The notes under the pieces were generated by a model. The model was not told the origin of the DNA, made no database searches, and saw nothing but the letters and a program-made list of their open reading frames with translations. This document shows, in pieces, positions 14,507-18,045 of a stretch of 18,045 bases of DNA. Source of the DNA: Oscillibacter sp. (lineage in GTDB: Bacteria > Bacillota > Clostridia > Oscillospirales > Oscillospiraceae); assembly GCA_022796315.1 (NCBI GenBank), contig JAAWIL010000021.1:1-18045 (forward strand), written 5' to 3'. How positions within the stretch are numbered: the stretch's first letter is position 1; each line of letters begins with the position of its first letter. Both the position numbers and the translations under genes were made by a program.

Positions 14507-15778
14507 TTACCCGTTCAGGCCAAAGATCTCCCGGACCTTTCCCACCATATAGAGAGAACCGCAGATACAGATCACGTCCTCTGGTCCGGCCTCTTTCCGC
14601 AGCAGGGCCAGGGCCTCCCGGATGCTTCCGCAGGGCGCGGCACGGAAAAAGCGGTACTCCTCCCCCAGCTTCCGGCAGAGGTCCTCCGCCGGAAGAGCCC
14701 GGCTGCTGTCCGGCGTCACGGCGGCAATCTGGTCCGCCAGAGGGATCAGCGGGTCGAAGATCCCCCGAAAATCCTTGTCCGCCAGAACCCCCATCAGAAA
14801 GCGGCACTTTTTTCCGGGGAAATAGTCACGGAGGGAGGCGGCGATGGCCTCCGCGCACTGGGGATTGTGTCCGCCATCGATGAGAATGGCAGGCCGGGTG
14901 GAGACGCACTCAAAGCGACCCGGCCACACGGCGGTCCGCAGTCCCTCCCGCACCGCCTCCTCCGGGATCTGCCAGCCCTTGGCCCGCAGGACCTCCAGCG
15001 TGGTCAGGGCCGTGGCGGCGTTCTGGAGCTGGTGCGGCCCCAGCAGGGACAAGGTCAGCTCCCCATAGGGTCCCCAGCGGAACCGCTGGCCCGCCAGGGA
15101 GCGGGACACCGGCGCCGCCGGCGGAGCCAGGGTCAGGGCAGCTCCCCGTTCCCGGCAGATCTCCCTGGCGACACGGACCACCGCCTCCGCGGGGTCCCCC
15201 AGCACCACCGCCCCGCCGGACTTGATGATCCCCGCCTTCTCCCGGGCAATGGCCTCCAGGGTATCCCCCAGGAGCTCCGTGTGCTCCAGGCCGATGCGGG
15301 TGATTACGGCAGCCTCCGGCGTTGGAATCACGTTGGTGGCGTCCAAACGCCCCCCCAGGCCCACCTCCAGCACCACCAGGCCGCACTCCGCCTCCTGGAA
15401 GGCGCAGAAGGCCGCGCAGGTCAGCAGCTCAAACTGGGTGGGGGACTCCGGCAGGCGGTCCGCCTCCGCTTTCACCCGTGCCGTAACCGCCGCCAGGGCC
15501 GCGTCGGAGATGGGTTTCCCGTCCACCCGAAACCGCTCGTTGTAGCGGGCCAGATGGGGGGAGGTATACAGCCCCACCCGGAAGCCCGCCTGCCGCAGGC
15601 AGGCGTCCAGCAGGGCCGCCGTGGAGCCCTTGCCGTTGGTGCCGGCCACGTGGACAAACTTCAGCTTCCGCTGGGGACTCCCCAGCCGCTCCAGCAGCTC
15701 CCGCATCCGGTCCAGCCCCAGGCGGGTTCCCATCATCTCCGTCTTGGCCAGGTACGCCAGGGCCTCCTCGTAAGTCAT
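14507..15778 (-). CDS. folC: Folylpolyglutamate synthase / dihydrofolate synthase
   Basis: This 423-residue ATP-dependent Mur-ligase-type enzyme adds glutamates to folates and may make dihydrofolate from dihydropteroate. The P-loop is VAGTNGKGS (44-52); TSPHL, the LEVGLGGRLDATN motif and the C-terminal DGGHNP motif are all present. Polyglutamylation keeps THF in the cell and improves its binding to C1 enzymes, which fits its place at the end of the fchA-folD-FNT operon, 14 nt after the channel gene. The ATG at 15778 is preferred because GGAGGAGGAG lies directly upstream; the longer frame would overlap the channel gene and add an unconserved Gly-rich leader. Confidence 0.96.
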   Translation of the reverse strand: MTYEEALAYLAKTEMMGTRLGLDRMRELLERLGSPQRKLKFVHVAGTNGKGSTAALLDACLRQAGFRVGLYTSPHLARYNERFRVDGKPISDAALAAVTARVKAEADRLPESPTQFELLTCAAFCAFQEAECGLVVLEVGLGGRLDATNVIPTPEAAVITRIGLEHTELLGDTLEAIAREKAGIIKSGGAVVLGDPAEAVVRVAREICRERGAALTLAPPAAPVSRSLAGQRFRWGPYGELTLSLLGPHQLQNAATALTTLEVLRAKGWQIPEEAVREGLRTAVWPGRFECVSTRPAILIDGGHNPQCAEAIAASLRDYFPGKKCRFLMGVLADKDFRGIFDPLIPLADQIAAVTPDSSRALPAEDLCRKLGEEYRFFRAAPCGSIREALALLRKEAGPEDVICICGSLYMVGKVREIFGLNG

Positions 15779-15792
15779 GGCTCCTCCTCCCC

Positions 15793-16416
15793 TCACGGCT
15801 CCGCGAGGCACCGGCGGAGCACCGGGAACACCACGCCTCCCGCAGCGTTGCCCAGGGTCATCACCAGCAGGTAGAGCAGGGCCTTCCCGCTCCAGGCGCC
15901 CGCCACGGAGAAGTAGTACATGTTGGCCACGCAGTGCTCATACCCGCAGAGAATGAACACCACCACGCCGAAAAACAGGGCCAGGTACTTCCCCAGCTCA
16001 TGGGGGTTCTGGTTAAACCCTTCTACAGCAATGTAGATCATCATATTGCAGAACACCGCCAGCAGGAAGATGCTCCCCAGGCCGTCCCCCAGCTTGGTCT
16101 CGCAGAGGCCCGCCGCCTTTTCGGCCAGAGCGGGGCCGATGCGGGTGCATCGCTCCAGGAGCGCCAGCAGGCCTGTGCCCGCCAGGTTCCCCAGCCAGAT
16201 CACCGGCAGGTCCAGGGCGTAGGCGGCGTCCCGCTCCAAAACATAGCAGACCTTGCCGGTAAACAGGTGCAGTCCCATGGTGCAGATCACAAAGAGGCCC
16301 ACGGTGAACAGCACCGCCCCCACGGTCCGGTTCTCCAGGGAGAGGAACACCGTGCCCCCCAGGCCGATGCACACGCCCGCCAGCAGAGCGGACAGAAAGA
16401 CCCGTCCGGTTTTCAC
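15793..16416 (-). CDS. Short FNT-family formate/nitrite channel
   Basis: This 207-residue membrane protein with six hydrophobic segments belongs to the FocA/NirC family. It has GYEHCVANMYY at 158-168, whose His161 corresponds to the central pore histidine of FocA, and LFTGK at 51-55, whose Thr53 matches the pore threonine. It is much shorter than FocA (about 280 residues), with trimmed termini and loops. The start is GTG at 16416, overlapping the folD stop in the sequence GTGA with AGAGGA 7 nt upstream, so translation is coupled to folD. Lying among folate C1 genes, formate is the most likely substrate; nitrite or hydrosulfide are family alternatives. Direction, uptake for formyl-THF synthesis or release of excess formate, cannot be told. 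Confidence 0.9.
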   Translation of the reverse strand: MKTGRVFLSALLAGVCIGLGGTVFLSLENRTVGAVLFTVGLFVICTMGLHLFTGKVCYVLERDAAYALDLPVIWLGNLAGTGLLALLERCTRIGPALAEKAAGLCETKLGDGLGSIFLLAVFCNMMIYIAVEGFNQNPHELGKYLALFFGVVVFILCGYEHCVANMYYFSVAGAWSGKALLYLLVMTLGNAAGGVVFPVLRRCLAEP

Positions 16417-17294
16417 AGCAGCGTCCTCTCGGCGGCCTCCACCACGTGGCCGATCAGCACGGAGGTGGTTACGCTGCCCACGCCTCCCGGCACCGGCGTG
16501 ATGGCCTCCACAATAGGCTCCACCTCCGAGAATACGGCGTCGCCGGCGATGGCCCCCCTGCCGCCCTTGGCGTTGCGCTTCTGCTCATCCCAGTTGATGG
16601 AGACGTCAATCACCACCTGTCCCGGGCGGACGTACTCTGCCGTCAGGCTCCCCAGCACCCCGGCGGCGGTGACCAGAATGTCCGCGCTCCGGGCGATCTC
16701 CGGGGTATTGACGGTCTTGGTGTGACAGATGGTGACGGTAGCGTTCCGCTCCATCAGCATCATGGCGGCGGGCCTGCCCACCACCAGGCTCCGGCCGATC
16801 ACCACCGCCAGCTTGCCCTTGCAGTCCACGCCGTAGTAGTCCAGGATCTCCATGCAGGCCTGGGGCGTACAGGGGGCGAAGCCCAGCTGCTTGCCGGTAA
16901 ACACGCCGGCGTTGGACAGGTCCGTCATGCAGTCCACGTCCTTGGCGGCGGCGAGGTGGTTGCAGATCTCATCCTGGTCCGCCCTGAGGTGCTTCGGCAG
17001 CGGGCGGAACAGGAGGCAGCCGTGGATGGAGCGGTCCCGGTTGATGGCCTCGATGGTCTCCACCAGGGTCTCCTTCGTCACGTCCTCCGGCAGGAGGAAC
17101 TTCTGCACCTCCACGCCGATGAGGGCCGCCCGGCTCTCCGCGCCCTTCTCATAGGAGAGATCCGAGGGATTCTCTCCGCAGCGCACAATGGCCAGCTTCG
17201 GGGCGGTGCCCCGTTCCTTCAACGCCGCCGCCCGGCTCTGGAGCCGTTCGTTCATGGCGGCGGTGACTTCCTTCCCTAAGAGCTGCTTTGCCAT
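16413..17294 (-). CDS. folD: FolD-family methylene-THF dehydrogenase, variant active site
   Basis: This 293-residue protein has the FolD fold: GRSLVVGRP (167-175) binds NAD(P), HTKT (191-194) and the C-terminal TPVPGGVGS are present, and Asp121 in KDVD matches the conserved folate-site aspartate. Standard FolD has a Tyr-x-x-x-Lys motif whose lysine (Lys56 in human numbering) is needed for the cyclohydrolase reaction. Here Tyr48 is followed by EKGA, putting Ala52 at the lysine place, with Lys50 two residues before. The QLPLP motif reads FRPLP (96-100), losing the glutamine. The enzyme may thus act mainly as methylene-THF dehydrogenase, leaving cyclohydrolase to FchA next door (inference). GAGGAGG lies just upstream of the ATG and overlaps the fchA stop. 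Confidence 0.93.
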   Translation of the reverse strand: MAKQLLGKEVTAAMNERLQSRAAALKERGTAPKLAIVRCGENPSDLSYEKGAESRAALIGVEVQKFLLPEDVTKETLVETIEAINRDRSIHGCLLFRPLPKHLRADQDEICNHLAAAKDVDCMTDLSNAGVFTGKQLGFAPCTPQACMEILDYYGVDCKGKLAVVIGRSLVVGRPAAMMLMERNATVTICHTKTVNTPEIARSADILVTAAGVLGSLTAEYVRPGQVVIDVSINWDEQKRNAKGGRGAIAGDAVFSEVEPIVEAITPVPGGVGSVTTSVLIGHVVEAAERTLL

Positions 17295-17306
17295 GGTGAT
17301 TCCTCC

Positions 17307-17927
17307 TCACTGAAAGAAGCCCGCTTTCACGGACTCGAAAATCTCTCCGGCCAGCCTGCCGTACCGGTCCAGCATGTCCAGGCACCGGCGGTTCATCTCC
17401 TCCGCCAGAGCCCGGTCCCGCAGGGTCTTGGTGTTGATAAACACGTTCAGCGACGCGCTCTCCAGGGCGGCCCGGACCATAGCGGCGGCACAGCCCGCGT
17501 CGGACACCGCCAGCCGGGAGCCCTTGGCGGCCAGGACGGCGATGGCGTCCAGGCTCTCGCAGCAGAGCTCCATAATGTGCATGGGGACCTTGCAGGCCTC
17601 CACGGCGGCCCGCTCCAGGGTCTCCGCCCGGGCGGGATCGTCCTTGGGGATGCCGTAGGCCTTGGACAGGGGGACAAAGCCCTCCTCATCGGCCTGGACC
17701 TGGTCCAGCAGCTCCGCCTGGAGCCTGGTACAGCGGTCCATCAGGTCCCGGATCTCCGCCTCCACCCCGGCGTACTTCTTCTTCCCCACAGTGAGGGCGC
17801 CCACCATATTGCCCAGAGCGGTGCCCAGAGCGCCCACCACGGCGGAGGCGCCTCCGCCGCCGGGGGCCGGAGCGTCGGAGGCCAGGAGTGACACGAACTC
17901 CACGGCGTTCAAGTCGATTGCTTTCAT
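17307..17927 (-). CDS. fchA: FchA-type methenyl-THF cyclohydrolase / cyclodeaminase family
   Basis: This 206-residue, mostly helical protein has the stand-alone form of the C-terminal domain of formiminotransferase-cyclodeaminase. Hallmarks are PAPGGGGASA at 20-29, the folate-binding TVGKKKY at 46-52 and Asp80 in QADEEGF. Such proteins either hydrolyse 5,10-methenyl-THF to 10-formyl-THF (FchA) or deaminate formimino-THF in histidine or purine breakdown. With folD 12 nt downstream, and no histidine-degradation genes in view, the cyclohydrolase role is favoured. The ATG at 17927 has a modest SD (AAAGGAAAGGGATGG upstream). It is the first gene of the operon within the window and begins only 24 nt from the flanking repeat, so its promoter must lie in or beyond that repeat. 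Confidence 0.93.
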   Translation of the reverse strand: MKAIDLNAVEFVSLLASDAPAPGGGGASAVVGALGTALGNMVGALTVGKKKYAGVEAEIRDLMDRCTRLQAELLDQVQADEEGFVPLSKAYGIPKDDPARAETLERAAVEACKVPMHIMELCCESLDAIAVLAAKGSRLAVSDAGCAAAMVRAALESASLNVFINTKTLRDRALAEEMNRRCLDMLDRYGRLAGEIFESVKAGFFQ

Positions 17928-17950
17928 TGGCGTTCCATCCCTTTCCTTTT

Positions 17951-18027
17951 AGAGCCTGTTTAGAATCTCCCCGCACACGTCTTGGCGGCGTATTTTCCGT
18001 CCAGACTTCGTTAAAAACCCTTGCAAT
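17951..18027 (+). repeat. Right copy of the window-flanking inverted repeat
   Basis: This copy starts AGAGCCTGTTTAG and matches the minus strand of 5-81 at 69 of 77 positions. It lies 24 nt upstream of fchA, within the only room for a promoter. No clear -35/-10 pair was found in it, so any operon promoter is either weak, inside the repeat, or beyond the window. It is orientated opposite to the left copy. Confidence 0.85.
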
Positions 18028-18040
18028 CCGCCAGGATTGC
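18023..18040. other. Hairpin at the outer side of the right repeat
   Basis: A perfect seven-base stem, GCAATCC with GGATTGC, has a GCCA loop. It overlaps the last bases of the aligned repeat and may be part of the full element. The matching position of the left copy lies outside the window. Confidence 0.55.
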
Positions 18041-18045
18041 GGCGG

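Overview
The window is a GC-rich piece of a bacterial chromosome. High GC, strong AGGAGG-type ribosome binding sites, TAAGGAGG-style stop/SD overlaps, a sigma-A consensus promoter, and the gene set (tripartite tricarboxylate transporter, FchA plus FolD, short formate channel) suggest a gut-type Clostridia member of the Oscillospiraceae kind (Oscillibacter/Flavonifractor-like). That placement is inference. All 16 genes I can support lie on the minus strand, so transcription runs from high to low coordinates. No rRNA, tRNA, CRISPR array, transposase or regulator gene was seen.

Region 1 (17927 down to 14507) is a tight one-carbon operon: fchA (methenyl-THF cyclohydrolase/cyclodeaminase family), folD (a variant lacking the usual cyclohydrolase lysine and glutamine), a short FNT-family formate/nitrite channel, and folC (folylpolyglutamate synthase). 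Gaps are 12, -2 and 14 nt, so translation is probably coupled. The set reads as formate, formyl-THF, methenyl-THF and methylene-THF interconversion, plus polyglutamylation of the cofactor.

Region 2 (14400 to 12553) is a single-gene unit: a consensus promoter (TTGACA, 17 nt, TACAAT), a YtcJ-type amidohydrolase and a strong intrinsic terminator.

Region 3 (12411 down to 160) looks like one long catabolic operon for a small sugar acid. Its order is DUF1537 four-carbon acid-sugar kinase, iron alcohol dehydrogenase, DapA-type lyase/aldolase, PdxA-family oxidative decarboxylase, D-2-hydroxyacid dehydrogenase, an unknown two-helix membrane protein, a LarA-like (DUF2088) nickel-pincer racemase homologue, TctB, TctA, TctC, and then an AEC-family transporter. 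The kinase plus PdxA pair matches the known D-threonate route to dihydroxyacetone phosphate. A LarA-type C2 epimerase could let the same route use the C2 epimer, D-erythronate. An AT-rich leader with a candidate promoter and repeated GTTTCAA boxes precedes the kinase.

Two non-coding structures stand out. The window ends carry inverted copies (69 of 77 positions identical) of a repeat that runs off both edges, so the whole gene block sits between facing repeats. Between pdxA and the hydroxyacid dehydrogenase lies a roughly 150-nt stretch of five consecutive hairpins, including a perfect 26-bp palindrome, which resembles a mobile or REP-like repeat unit.
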